Below, piece after piece: positions 28,678-36,665 of a stretch of DNA of 45,338 bases; position 1 is the stretch's first letter, and each line of letters starts with the position of its first letter. The notes beneath the pieces were generated by a model. The model saw only the letters and a program-made list of their open reading frames with translations, searched no databases and was not told the origin of the DNA. The stretch is from positions 1 to 45,338 of the forward strand of contig CAIWAD010000119.1 in the NCBI GenBank assembly GCA_903910645.1, read 5' to 3'. A program made the position numbers and the translations under genes. The DNA comes from an uncultured bacterium (lineage in GTDB: Bacteria; CAIWAD01).

Positions 28678-28999
28678 GGTCGGGCTCCTTTGCGCCCGGG
28701 AAGGCGGGCGGCACCTTGCTCTTGAACTCCGGGCTGGTTTCCAGCTCGTCCACAATGCCAATCACGGCAGCTTCCACGCTGATGTCCGGGTTGCTGCCCA
28801 GGGCCATGCGCGCGGCGTGGCCATAAGCGCAAATCACCAGCTCGCCCACGCCGGCGCCAATGACATCCGCGCACACCACCAGATTTTCGTTTGTGGCCAC
28901 GCTTAGATCCACCGGATGCACCAGCAGCATGCGCAGGCTGCCCAGATTGGCCACTCGTTTGGTGGACCACACCGTGCCCACCACTTTTCCCAGGAACAT
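28664..28999 (-). CDS. EutN/CcmL-family bacterial microcompartment vertex protein
   Basis: 111 residues starting at ATG 28999 (MFLGKVVGTVWSTKR), the classic EutN/CcmL/CsoS4 beginning of V-G-x-V-W-x-T. Further family parts are LLVHPVDLS, NENLVVCADVIGAGVGELVIC and IGIVDELE. Such pentamers cap the vertices of BMC shells. No BMC-H or BMC-T shell gene and no encapsulated enzyme is seen in this window, so it may serve a shell encoded elsewhere or be an orphan. The last 25 residues (PEFKSKVPPAFPGAKE) form a tail beyond the fold. It overlaps the ACT gene start by 14 bases. Confidence 0.9.
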   Translation of the reverse strand: MFLGKVVGTVWSTKRVANLGSLRMLLVHPVDLSVATNENLVVCADVIGAGVGELVICAYGHAARMALGSNPDISVEAAVIGIVDELETSPEFKSKVPPAFPGAKEPDHGDQ

Positions 29000-29094
29000 G
29001 TGGATCCCCGCTTTCCTCCTCGCGGCGCGCATCTTTGGCGGCCGGACGGAAGGGCGCGCCCAAGGTAGCAAAAGCCCCGGCCCGCCCATGACGC

Positions 29095-29119
29095 AAAACG
29101 GCGCCCACGAGGGGCGCCG
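29095..29119 (-). terminator. Intrinsic terminator after the beta-propeller gene
   Basis: Minus strand CGGCGCCC-CTCGT-GGGCGCCG-TTTT: an 8-bp stem, 5-base loop and T4, 25 bases after the 29144 stop. It separates this gene from the EutN-ACT-UPF0210 operon. Confidence 0.7.
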
Positions 29120-29143
29120 CCGGGTGTGGACGAAATCACCCTG

Positions 29144-30748
29144 CTAGAACTTGAAGCAGGTGATCTCCCGATTGCCGGATTTGAAAAACAGCCGGCCACC
29201 CACTTCGTCCACTTCATACTCAGGTTCCTTCGTGCCCAGGACCACGCTTTTCTCGTTGGCACCCGTGCTCTTGTTCACCTGGATGACGCCCGCACCGGCC
29301 TTCTGGCCGCCCGGTCCCACATCCGCGAGCATGTAGACGAAGTTGTCGGAGGATTCGGACTGCTGGAAGCGCTGCTTCATCACGGGATTGCTGGTGATGA
29401 GCGTGTACTTCTGGTCCATGCCTGTGGCCTGGGCGCGACCGTAAGCGGCACTGGCGCTCGCGGCGTTGGCGGCCACGATGAGGGCGGTGGAGGCCACCTT
29501 GGCCAGCATGCTGGCCTGGGGGGCGCGGTTGTAGGTCAGATAGACCTGTTCGCCCTTGGGGGAATAAAGGGCCAGATTCTGGGCGGACTGCAGGATCAAA
29601 CCATTGGAACGCAAGGCCAGGGTATGGGGAATCTCGCCATCGCCCAGCTTGATCTTGTCCACCAGCTCGCGGTGGGAGCCGTCCTTCACATCAATCTCGT
29701 GGATGGCGCGGTCGGCATAGATGAGAATTTTCCCATCCTTCACCACAAAACTGCTGGCGTTGGCCAAGTCCTTGAAGGGTTTCTTCCAAGTCTGCAGGCC
29801 GGTGGCGGGATCCACCACCGTGATGAAGGCCTTGCCCTTGCCTTTGGGGCCGCCGGGACCACCGCGCAGGATCACGCCGCCCTGGGCGACTTCCATCTGG
29901 TAAACAATGCCCTTCAACTTGGCCGGCTTGGCCCAGGACAGACTGCCATCCGCCATGTTCACCGCCCACAGCTGCTGATTCATGGGCACGAAGACCGTCC
30001 TGCCATCGGCGCTCAGGGCCATCTGGGCAAAATTGCCTTTCAGGGCGGGCACGGCCTTCACCTTCAGCTTGGAAGTCCATTTCACCTTGCCGGTGGCGGC
30101 ATCCAGCAGGCGCAGACCCATGGGACTGGCCAGTTCAAGGATGCCCTTGCCTTCCACCACCACGGGCTCCTGATTGCCGCGGATGCCCATGCGCAGCTTC
30201 TTCTTCTCCGAGATGGGGAAGACGGCCGGCGGCTTCTTGTAGAGATCGTCGTTCACCCAGATCTCCCTGCCCGTGGCCAGGTCCACGAACTTCACCGTCA
30301 TGCGGCCTTTCTTGTTCATGCCGTAAAGCATCAGGCCGCCCGCCTGGGGCAGGTAGAACTGGCCGGGGGAATTGCCCAGCTCCAGCGCGGCGGAATCCCA
30401 GATGATCTTCCCCGTGCTCACATCCAGCATGTAGGTGGTGTTGCCGAAGCCCAGCATGCCACCCTTGTAGGTGACGGCGGCGAACTGGGTTCCCGGCAGC
30501 ATTTCAATGAAGTCCTCGGGCATCTTCTTGAACTGATCCATGGACCAGGCGGTCTCCCCCGTGGCAGGATCCAGGGCCACCAGGGCCTCGTCCGTGCCCA
30601 GGATGAGATGACCCGTATCGCTCAGCTTCTGCCAGGTGATTTCCCGGTCGAAGGATTTGACCCAAACGGGCTGCACTTCAGCGGCGCGCAAGGGGGATAG
30701 GGCAAGGCCCAGAACCAAGCCCGCAAACAGGACTTTCATCAACTTCAT
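29144..30748 (-). CDS. Secreted PQQ-like beta-propeller (BamB-like) repeat protein
   Basis: 534 residues, ATG 30748 with GGAG upstream. A Sec signal peptide is visible (MKLMKVLFAGLVLGLALSPLRA). The body is built of WD40/PQQ-type repeats with recurring blade ends such as VALDPATGETAWSM, MLDVSTGKIIWDS, LLDAATGKVKWTS and VVDPATGLQTWKK, about seven to eight blades. No PQQ-dehydrogenase catalytic residues are apparent, so it is probably structural, perhaps an envelope scaffold like BamB. A lipobox is not obvious. It has its own terminator and an upstream inverted repeat (30785-30816). Confidence 0.85.
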   Translation of the reverse strand: MKLMKVLFAGLVLGLALSPLRAAEVQPVWVKSFDREITWQKLSDTGHLILGTDEALVALDPATGETAWSMDQFKKMPEDFIEMLPGTQFAAVTYKGGMLGFGNTTYMLDVSTGKIIWDSAALELGNSPGQFYLPQAGGLMLYGMNKKGRMTVKFVDLATGREIWVNDDLYKKPPAVFPISEKKKLRMGIRGNQEPVVVEGKGILELASPMGLRLLDAATGKVKWTSKLKVKAVPALKGNFAQMALSADGRTVFVPMNQQLWAVNMADGSLSWAKPAKLKGIVYQMEVAQGGVILRGGPGGPKGKGKAFITVVDPATGLQTWKKPFKDLANASSFVVKDGKILIYADRAIHEIDVKDGSHRELVDKIKLGDGEIPHTLALRSNGLILQSAQNLALYSPKGEQVYLTYNRAPQASMLAKVASTALIVAANAASASAAYGRAQATGMDQKYTLITSNPVMKQRFQQSESSDNFVYMLADVGPGGQKAGAGVIQVNKSTGANEKSVVLGTKEPEYEVDEVGGRLFFKSGNREITCFKF

Positions 30749-30784
30749 GGTGTCTCCAAGTGGCTGTGTGTTGAACGAAGCAGC

Positions 30785-30816
30785 TTGCAAAAAGGGGATA
30801 TTGACCCATTTTGCAA
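30785..30816. promoter_or_regulatory. Inverted repeat upstream of the beta-propeller gene
   Basis: TTGCAAAA (30785-30792) and TTTTGCAA (30809-30816), a perfect 8-base inverted repeat with a 16-base spacer, about 40-70 bases before the start codon. The half-sites are 24 bases apart, close to two helical turns, as for a dimeric regulator. The binding protein is unknown. Confidence 0.4.
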
Positions 30817-30863
30817 CACTTGGAGCTGTTTATTCTCGAACTTTGTTCAATTAAAGAACACGC

Positions 30864-30886
30864 AAAAGCCCGACCAGGGCCGGGCT
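30864..30886 (-). terminator. Intrinsic terminator after the XRE regulator
   Basis: Minus strand AGCCCG...CGGGCT followed by TTTTGCG: a 6-bp stem with an 8-base loop and T4, 28 bases after the stop at 30915. Confidence 0.6.
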
Positions 30887-30914
30887 CGTACATGTGAGGT
30901 GTGGGGAATGAAGG

Positions 30915-31277
30915 CTATTCGCCGGAATCCGGCTCCACCAGCTTGTGGACATAATCGTTCACGACAATCAGGCTGTCGATGGGCATGGTGCTCAAATCCT
31001 TGAGCAACTTCTTGATGATGACGCGCTTCACCTCGTTCTTGCGCAACAGGGCCTGCAGGTCTTCATTCAGGAGCTGATCGGGTGTGATGGTTAGATACAG
31101 CAGGCTGCTGATCAGTTCGGCAATGGTCTCAATGCTCTGGCGATAAGGCTTGCGACCGGCCAGCCACATGGAAACGGTGGCTTTGGACACCCCACACAAC
31201 TTGGCCACATGGGCCTTGGTGACACCCAGGTTGGCGAAGATGTATTTCAGGTTCTCAATGAAATTGGCGTTTTCCAT
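30915..31277 (-). CDS. XRE-family helix-turn-helix regulator
   Basis: 120 residues. An N-terminal HTH_3 domain is clear: YIFANLGVTKAHVAKLCGVS then KATVSMWLAGRKPYRQSIET. The rest (about 65-120) is helical with no recognised sensor domain. It is probably a small autoregulated DNA-binding protein. An inverted repeat (31306-31328) and a promoter-like pair (31350-31378) lie directly upstream. It is divergent from the phosphomannomutase gene, so the shared gap may control both. Confidence 0.88.
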   Translation of the reverse strand: MENANFIENLKYIFANLGVTKAHVAKLCGVSKATVSMWLAGRKPYRQSIETIAELISSLLYLTITPDQLLNEDLQALLRKNEVKRVIIKKLLKDLSTMPIDSLIVVNDYVHKLVEPDSGE

Positions 31278-31305
31278 GCCTCAGCCCCCCGATTTATTCT
31301 GAAAA

Positions 31306-31328
31306 ATTGGGCTTTCATGTTTCCCAAT
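31306..31328. promoter_or_regulatory. Inverted repeat in front of the XRE gene (operator candidate)
   Basis: ATTGGG (31306-31311) and CCCAAT (31323-31328) with an 11-base spacer, 29 bases upstream of the XRE start, where autorepression by the HTH protein would act. Short half-sites keep confidence low. Confidence 0.4.
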
Positions 31329-31349
31329 GCGGCGAATCTTTGCATGTAG

Positions 31350-31378
31350 AATCTAGGAAGCGCGCGCCGCAGGCACAA
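31350..31378 (-). promoter_or_regulatory. Possible XRE-gene promoter
   Basis: TTGTGC (31373-31378), 17-base spacer, TAGATT (31350-31355) on the minus strand, about 70 bases before the start. On the plus strand a TATCTT at 31417-31422 may serve the divergent phosphomannomutase gene, but its -35 is poor. Confidence 0.4.
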
Positions 31379-31503
31379 GGAATGGGAATGAAAACTTATG
31401 AAAAAGCGCGCTATTCTATCTTTTCAGTATATGAATTGCCAGGTCTGCCCAAGGCGGAGGCCTGCTCGAATTGATAGCTTGCACGCATCAAGCAGAGGGA
31501 ATC

Positions 31504-32847
31504 ATGTCCATCTTCAAAGCCTATGATATCCGCGGCAAGGTCCCGCAGGAACTGAATGCCACCGTGGCTCACGCCATTGGACGCGCGGCGGGGGATTATT
31601 TCGGTGCTTCACGCTTCCTGGTGGGCACGGATGACCGGGCCAGCCGGGACGAGCTCTTCAGCGCCTTCACCCAGGGTTTGCGTGAGCAGGGTGTGGAAGT
31701 GCTGAGTGTGGGGCGCGTGAGCACGCCCATCCTCTACTTCAGCACGGCGGAAATGGCCTTCGACGCCGGCGTGATGATCACCGCCTCCCACAACCCCGGC
31801 CACTACAATGGCTTCAAGTTCTGCCGCAAAGGCGCGGCGCCGGTGCCCCAGGAGGAGTTGCAGGAATTGCGCCGCCGGGCGGAGGGTGGCCTGTTCGAGG
31901 AAGGCAAACCCCTGGCGCCTCCCGTGACCGAGAGCGATCCCTTCCCGGCCTACCGGGATTTCCTGCGCCGCCACATTGCCTTCACCACGCCCTATCGCGC
32001 GGTGGTGGACGCAGGCAATGCCGTGTGCGGCCTTTTCGCTGGTGAAAATCTGGCGCTGACGCCCCTGCAGGTGGATCCGTTGTTTTTCGAAAGCGATCCC
32101 AGTTTCCCCAACCACGAACCCAACCCGCTGGTGGAGGAGAACACCGCCGCCCTGCGTGCCCGCGTGCGCCAAACCGGCGCGGATCTGGGCATTGCCCTGG
32201 ATGGCGATGGGGATCGCATGATGCTGGTGGACGAGGAGGGCGCCTTTCTGCAAGGGGATCTCACCACCCTGCTCATCGCCCTGGGCTTGAAGGAGATGGG
32301 GCATCGGGACTTTGATGTGGTTATTGACTGCCGCGCCAGCCGCGTGGTGGAGGAAATCCTGCGGGCCGAAGGCCTGGGCGTCACCAAGAGCCGCGTGGGC
32401 CACACATTCATCAAGACCCTGATGCGCCGCCAAGGCAGCCTGTGTGGCGGCGAACTGAGCGGCCACTACTACTTCAAGGACAGCCACTACACGGAGAGCA
32501 CGGACCTGGCGCTCTTCACCATCCTGGCCATGATGGAACGCCGCAAGGCCAGCCTGGCGGAACTGTGGCGACCATTGGCGCGCTACCCCCAATCGGGGGA
32601 GATCAACAGTCGCGTGCTCAGTGTGGAAGACACCCTGGCCCGCGTGCGGCGGGACTTCAGCCATGGCCGTTTCAGCGAAATCGACGGCCTGACGGTGGAG
32701 TTCGACACATGGTGGTTCAACCTGCGCCCCTCCAACACGGAGCCCCTGCTGCGCCTGAACCTGGAGGCCTCCTCCCAGGATCAAATGGAGGAAATGCGCG
32801 ACAAGGTGTTGGGCGTGGTGCGCGCGGAGGGTGGCGAGGAAGCGTAG
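31504..32847 (+). CDS. Phosphomannomutase / phosphoglucomutase (ManB/AlgC type)
   Basis: 447 residues. ATG 31504 with GAGGGAA upstream starts MSIFKAYDIRG, the family beginning. Four-domain alpha-D-phosphohexomutase motifs are in order: phosphoserine loop TASHNP (Ser95), metal loop DGDGDR (233-238), sugar loop GGELSGHYYF (about 315-324) and phosphate loop RPSNTEPLLRL near the C-terminus. It interconverts hexose-6-P and hexose-1-P for cell-envelope sugars. It is one of the few plus-strand genes here and appears monocistronic, ending in the palindrome at 32864. Confidence 0.94.
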   Translation: MSIFKAYDIRGKVPQELNATVAHAIGRAAGDYFGASRFLVGTDDRASRDELFSAFTQGLREQGVEVLSVGRVSTPILYFSTAEMAFDAGVMITASHNPGHYNGFKFCRKGAAPVPQEELQELRRRAEGGLFEEGKPLAPPVTESDPFPAYRDFLRRHIAFTTPYRAVVDAGNAVCGLFAGENLALTPLQVDPLFFESDPSFPNHEPNPLVEENTAALRARVRQTGADLGIALDGDGDRMMLVDEEGAFLQGDLTTLLIALGLKEMGHRDFDVVIDCRASRVVEEILRAEGLGVTKSRVGHTFIKTLMRRQGSLCGGELSGHYYFKDSHYTESTDLALFTILAMMERRKASLAELWRPLARYPQSGEINSRVLSVEDTLARVRRDFSHGRFSEIDGLTVEFDTWWFNLRPSNTEPLLRLNLEASSQDQMEEMRDKVLGVVRAEGGEEA

Positions 32848-32863
32848 TCGCAATCAAGCAGAC

Positions 32864-32910
32864 GGTGCCAGGAGCGCTCCTGGCACCGGCCCGGCACCGG
32901 CCCGGCACCG
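32864..32910. terminator. 24-bp perfect palindrome plus duplicated 11-mer
   Basis: GGTGCCAGGAGC and GCTCCTGGCACC (32864-32887) form a loopless perfect palindrome between two convergent genes. It is followed by GGCCCGGCACC twice in tandem (32888-32909). There is no T-run. It may act as a bidirectional 3'-end structure, or be a small repeat element like the others in this window. Confidence 0.5.
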
Positions 32911-32920
32911 GACGCGAGAT

Positions 32921-33649
32921 CTACCTGGCCCGCTCATGCAGGACGCGGGTGAAGCGACGCAGCACAAAGAGCAGCACATAGCAGCCCAGCGCGACCAGCA
33001 GGCCCATGCGCGTGCCCGGAGACAGCTCCAGGGACCGTTCGGCGAAGACATCGGCAAGCATCAACAAAGCGGCGAAGAGACCCACCAGGGCGAAGAAGCC
33101 TGAGAATTCCCTACGCAGTACATTTTTCCAGGAGAAGCCCAGCTCCCAGGGCTTCCATTGGGACATGCGTGGCAAAAAGGCCGGGGTGACCGCCGCCCAG
33201 GACATGAAGTCCTGGCCGAACTCGCCATGGATGAACTGCTCTTCCCGCAACATGATGCGCTCGTAGAAGAAGGCGAAGCCGGCCATTACCAGAAGGGCCA
33301 GCCACCAGATGCCCGGCAGAAGGGCCAGTCCCAGCCACATGAGGGCGTTTCCCACATAGAGTGGATGCCGCACCACGCTGTACCAGCCCACTGTGTTCAA
33401 GCGCTTGGCCACCTGCACGCTGGTGTTGCGCCCGCTGGTTCCGTCCGGCGTGTGGCCCACCACATCGGCGCGGATGATCTGCCCGGCCAGGGAAATGAGC
33501 GCACAGGCCCAAACCCAGGCGGCCGGCACGGGAAGCGCATGATGCCGCCACATGGCCAGCACCATCAGGCCCAGCAGCAAAAGGGGCACATAACTGCGCA
33601 GGCGGAACAGGGTGTCTCCCTGCTGGCAGAGATGATCCTGCAATCTCAT
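32921..33649 (-). CDS. Membrane methyltransferase, PEMT/isoprenylcysteine carboxyl-methyltransferase-like
   Basis: 242 residues with about five to six membrane helices. The family signature for SAM and substrate binding is present: SVVRHPLYVGNALMWLGLAL and, after a helix, FFYERIMLREEQFIHGEFG with the conserved Glu. ATG 33649 has AGGAG before it. It should methylate a lipid or a prenylated/lipid-linked substrate in the membrane; the substrate is unknown. It follows lipA after 13 bases, so the two are probably one transcript. Confidence 0.8.
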   Translation of the reverse strand: MRLQDHLCQQGDTLFRLRSYVPLLLLGLMVLAMWRHHALPVPAAWVWACALISLAGQIIRADVVGHTPDGTSGRNTSVQVAKRLNTVGWYSVVRHPLYVGNALMWLGLALLPGIWWLALLVMAGFAFFYERIMLREEQFIHGEFGQDFMSWAAVTPAFLPRMSQWKPWELGFSWKNVLRREFSGFFALVGLFAALLMLADVFAERSLELSPGTRMGLLVALGCYVLLFVLRRFTRVLHERAR

Positions 33650-33662
33650 GGGGGCTCCTGGC

Positions 33663-34559
33663 TTATCCGAAATGGCTGCCTCGCTGCACCTGCACGCCGC
33701 CGGCGAGCTCTTCCCCCGCGTGGTAGCTGCTGCGCACCAGGGGACCGGCCTGGATTTTTTCCACACCAATGGCCTTGGCATGGCGGCCGTATTCCAGGAA
33801 CTGGTCCGGGTGCACATAACGCTCCACCGGCAGATGCTTCAGCGTGGGCTGCAGGTACTGGCCAATGGTGATGAAGCGGGTGTTGTGGGCGTGCAGGTCC
33901 TCAATGAGGCGCATCACCTCTTCGTCCGTCTCCCCCAGTCCCACCATGAAACCGCTCTTGGTGTAGAAACCGGCATCGGCGGCGCGACGGATCAGCTCCA
34001 GACTTTGGGCGTAGTCCGCCTGGGGACGCACCGTGCGGTAGAGGCGGGCGATGGTCTCCACATTGTGGTTCAGCACATCCGGCTTCTCCGCCAGCACCAG
34101 GCGCAGGCAGGAGGCGTCGCCGCGGAAATCGGGAATGAGCACCTCGATGGTGGCCTGGGGCAAGGCCTTGCGCACTTTGCGGATGGTCAGTGCAAAAAGC
34201 CCGGCGCCCTTGTCGGGCAGCTCGTCCCGGTCCACACTGGTGATCACCACATGGGAGAGCTGCATCTGGCCGGCGGCTTCCGCCACCCGGTCCGCCTCAT
34301 CCCAGTCCACCGTGCCCGGCCTGCCCGTCTTCACATTGCAGAAGCCGCAACTGCGCGTGCACGTGTCCCCCAGGATCATGAAGGTGGCCGTGCCCTGGGT
34401 CCAGCACTCGTGCATGTTGGGGCAGCGCGCCTCTTCACACACGGTGACCAGCTTCTTGTCCCGGAGCAGGTGGTTCATCCTGGCCACCGCCTCGCCGGAA
34501 GGCAGGCGGACTTTCAGCCAATCCGGCTTTGGGTTGCGGGGGCGGGGTGCATGGCTCAC
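33663..34559 (-). CDS. lipA: Lipoyl synthase
   Basis: 298 residues, radical SAM. The auxiliary 4Fe-4S cluster ligands are C41-x4-C46-x5-C52 (VCEEARCPNMHECW); the radical SAM cluster is C67-x3-C71-x2-C74 (DTCTRSCGFC). The C-terminal RSSY motif (GPLVRSSYHAGE) provides the serine ligand. It inserts two sulfurs into octanoyl groups of E2 subunits and GcvH. No lipB is adjacent. The start at 34559 gives a normal N-terminus. A short non-coding gap of about 165 bases separates it from tRNA-Lys. Confidence 0.96.
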   Translation of the reverse strand: MSHAPRPRNPKPDWLKVRLPSGEAVARMNHLLRDKKLVTVCEEARCPNMHECWTQGTATFMILGDTCTRSCGFCNVKTGRPGTVDWDEADRVAEAAGQMQLSHVVITSVDRDELPDKGAGLFALTIRKVRKALPQATIEVLIPDFRGDASCLRLVLAEKPDVLNHNVETIARLYRTVRPQADYAQSLELIRRAADAGFYTKSGFMVGLGETDEEVMRLIEDLHAHNTRFITIGQYLQPTLKHLPVERYVHPDQFLEYGRHAKAIGVEKIQAGPLVRSSYHAGEELAGGVQVQRGSHFG

Positions 34560-34723
34560 AGGTGAATCCCATCTGGTCTAGCTTGGCCGCCGCGTCCTTC
34601 CCAATGGACGCATGGACACCCTTCAACAGTCCCGAAGGATGATCCATCTGGATCCTGACGGCATGAAAAAGGCGGCTGGGCCGCGGCGGGGTTGGATGCG
34701 TGGGCCGAGCCCGACGGGATCCA

Positions 34724-34795
34724 TGAGGGTGGATGGGCTCGAACCATCGACCTACGCCTTAAAAGGGCGCTGCTCTGCCACTGAGCTACACCCCC
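34724..34795 (-). tRNA. tRNA-Lys (anticodon TTT)
   Basis: The minus strand folds as GGGGGTG / CACCCTC acceptor (one G-T pair), D arm GCTC...GAGC, anticodon arm GCGCC-CTTTTAA-GGCGT with anticodon TTT, and T arm GATGG-TTCGAGC-CCATC. The discriminator is A. CCA is not encoded. 72 bases. Confidence 0.95.
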
Positions 34796-34837
34796 GACCG
34801 GTCCGAAGCCGTATGACACGGCCTACGGGACGGCTGC

Positions 34838-34866
34838 AAGATAGGGCGATGGGCTTAGGAGTGCAA
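34838..34866 (-). promoter_or_regulatory. tRNA-Lys promoter
   Basis: TTGCAC (34861-34866), exactly 17 bases, TATCTT (34838-34843) on the minus strand, about 42 bases before the tRNA. It sits immediately after the motB stop. Confidence 0.55.
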
Positions 34867-34873
34867 CGCGGGG

Positions 34874-35689
34874 CTACTGATCCACGCCCAGGATCTGGCC
34901 GCCCTCCTTGCGGATGGCCTCCTCCGTGCGCTGGTTCATCACCAGGATGGTGATGCGGCGGTTTTTGGGATTGGCCGGATCGTCCGGCGTGAGCAGGGAT
35001 TGGGACGCCAGGCCCACCACGCGCCCGATCTTCTCCGGCGCAAGTCCACCACCGATCAGGGCCCGCCGCGCGGCGTTGGCGCGGTCGCTGCTCAGTTCCC
35101 AGTTGGTGTAGCTTTCGGAGCCATAGGGCAGGGCGTCCGTGTGGCCGCTGATGCTGATGCGGTTGGGCACCGTGGCCACGGCCTTGGACAATTCCTCAAG
35201 CAGGATCATGGCTTCGGGCTCCAGGTTGGAGCTGCCCAGGGAGAACATGGAAACGGACTCCGCGTCCATTACCTGAATGCGCACGCCCTCCGGCGTCATG
35301 GTCACTTCAATCTGGTCGCGATACTTCTCCATGGCCTGGCTGGAGTTGATGGCATCCTTGATCTGGCTTTCCAGCTGCTCCAGCACCTGGGTCTCCGCCT
35401 CCGCGGCGGCACCGCCCGTCTCCCCGTCCGCCTCGCCAATGCCGGGCTCCGTGCCGGTGACGCCCTGGGAGCCTCCCAGGTTGACCACATTGGGATTGTT
35501 GAAGTAGCTGGAGATGGCGGCCTTCTGTTCCTTGGTGGTCTGTCCCATGATCCACAGCAGCAGGAAGAAGGCCATCATGGCAGTGGCGAAGTCGGCGAAG
35601 GCCACCTTCCACGATCCACCGTGGTGGCCGTGTCCGGAGACGATGCGCTTGATGACAATGGGCTGTTCGCCCTGCTTCGCGTCTGCCAT
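34874..35689 (-). CDS. motB: Flagellar stator protein MotB
   Basis: 271 residues. The N-terminal plug/membrane part reads GGSWKVAFADFATAMMAFFLLLW with the proton-carrying Asp33 in the single helix. A linker rich in Gly/Glu/Ala follows, then an OmpA/MotB peptidoglycan-binding domain (ISISGHTDALPYG and NWELSSDRANAARRALI). It anchors the stator to the wall. It starts 3 bases after the motA stop. No other flagellar genes are in the window, so the rest of the flagellum is elsewhere. Confidence 0.95.
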   Translation of the reverse strand: MADAKQGEQPIVIKRIVSGHGHHGGSWKVAFADFATAMMAFFLLLWIMGQTTKEQKAAISSYFNNPNVVNLGGSQGVTGTEPGIGEADGETGGAAAEAETQVLEQLESQIKDAINSSQAMEKYRDQIEVTMTPEGVRIQVMDAESVSMFSLGSSNLEPEAMILLEELSKAVATVPNRISISGHTDALPYGSESYTNWELSSDRANAARRALIGGGLAPEKIGRVVGLASQSLLTPDDPANPKNRRITILVMNQRTEEAIRKEGGQILGVDQ

Positions 35690-35692
35690 GAC

Positions 35693-36553
35693 TTAATCTC
35701 TCTTGGTGCCGCGCAGGAAGTTGGACAGCTCGTCGAATGTGGGGCGGCAGGAGGACGGCACCGTCTTGCGGCCGAACTCCAGCGCAATCTGCGGCGCATA
35801 GCCTTGCAGACTGGCCATGAAACAGGTTTTGATGGCGGTGAACCAGTCGGCCTCCTCCCGCGCGCGGCGCTCCAGGGAGGTGCTCAAGGGGCCGAACACG
35901 CCGTAGGCGAACAAGATGCCCATGAAAGTTCCCACCAGGGCCACGGCCACCTTGTGGCCAATCTCCGAGGCTTCGCCGCCCAGGGCGCCCATGGTGATCA
36001 CAATGCCCAGCACGGCGGCCACGATGCCGAATCCCGGCAAGGCGTCCGCCACACGGCTGACGGCCTGGGCCGGCGCTTCCGCCTCGTGGTGGTGCGTGCT
36101 CAGCTCCACATCCATCAGGTTTTCCAGCTGGAAGGTGTTCATGCTGCCGCTCACCACCAGACGCAGGTAGTCCTGAATGAATTCGATGGTGTGGTGATCC
36201 TTGAGCAGCTTGGGGTACTTGACGAAGATCTCGCTGGAGCCGGGATTGCCAATGTCTGCTTCAATGGCCACCAAACCCTGGCGGCGGATCTTGTTGAAGA
36301 TGTCGCCCATCATGCCGAAGAGTTGCAGGTAGTCGTCCTTGGTGTGGGCCGGCCCGCCCATCAGCGCGGGAATGGAGGAGATCACCTTTTTCAGCACGCT
36401 GAAGGGATTGGCAATGATCATGGCGCCAAAGGCCGCGCCCAAGAGAATGAGCAACTCCACCGGCTGCCACAGCACACCCACATGCCCGCCTTCAATGATG
36501 AAGCCGGACACCACACAGCCGAAGACCACCACAAGGCCGATGATCAGATTCAC
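35693..36553 (-). CDS. motA: Flagellar stator protein MotA
   Basis: 286 residues from a GTG at 36553, which gives the usual MotA start (VNLIIGLVVVFGCVVSGFIIEGG) with GGGAGAG about 8 bases upstream. A TTG at 36622 would add 23 hydrophilic residues unlike the family. The protein has four membrane helices, a large cytoplasmic loop with the charged FliG-contact region (MGDIFNKIRRQGLVAIEADI), and the proline-containing SRVADALPGFGIVAAVLG. It forms the proton channel with MotB. Confidence 0.94.
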   Translation of the reverse strand: MNLIIGLVVVFGCVVSGFIIEGGHVGVLWQPVELLILLGAAFGAMIIANPFSVLKKVISSIPALMGGPAHTKDDYLQLFGMMGDIFNKIRRQGLVAIEADIGNPGSSEIFVKYPKLLKDHHTIEFIQDYLRLVVSGSMNTFQLENLMDVELSTHHHEAEAPAQAVSRVADALPGFGIVAAVLGIVITMGALGGEASEIGHKVAVALVGTFMGILFAYGVFGPLSTSLERRAREEADWFTAIKTCFMASLQGYAPQIALEFGRKTVPSSCRPTFDELSNFLRGTKRD

Positions 36554-36665
36554 AGCTTGACTCTCCCGCCTCTGCTTGGCCGATTCAAGGTCAACCGGCC
36601 CATCCTTGATCGACAGGCCCAAGGCGAATCCTTAGCCCATTCCTTCATGGAATTCGTCGTCAGCT

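Noticed and set aside
34560-34723. Short reading frames between lipA and tRNA-Lys
   Set aside because: No ribosome site or homology is apparent; treated as spacer.
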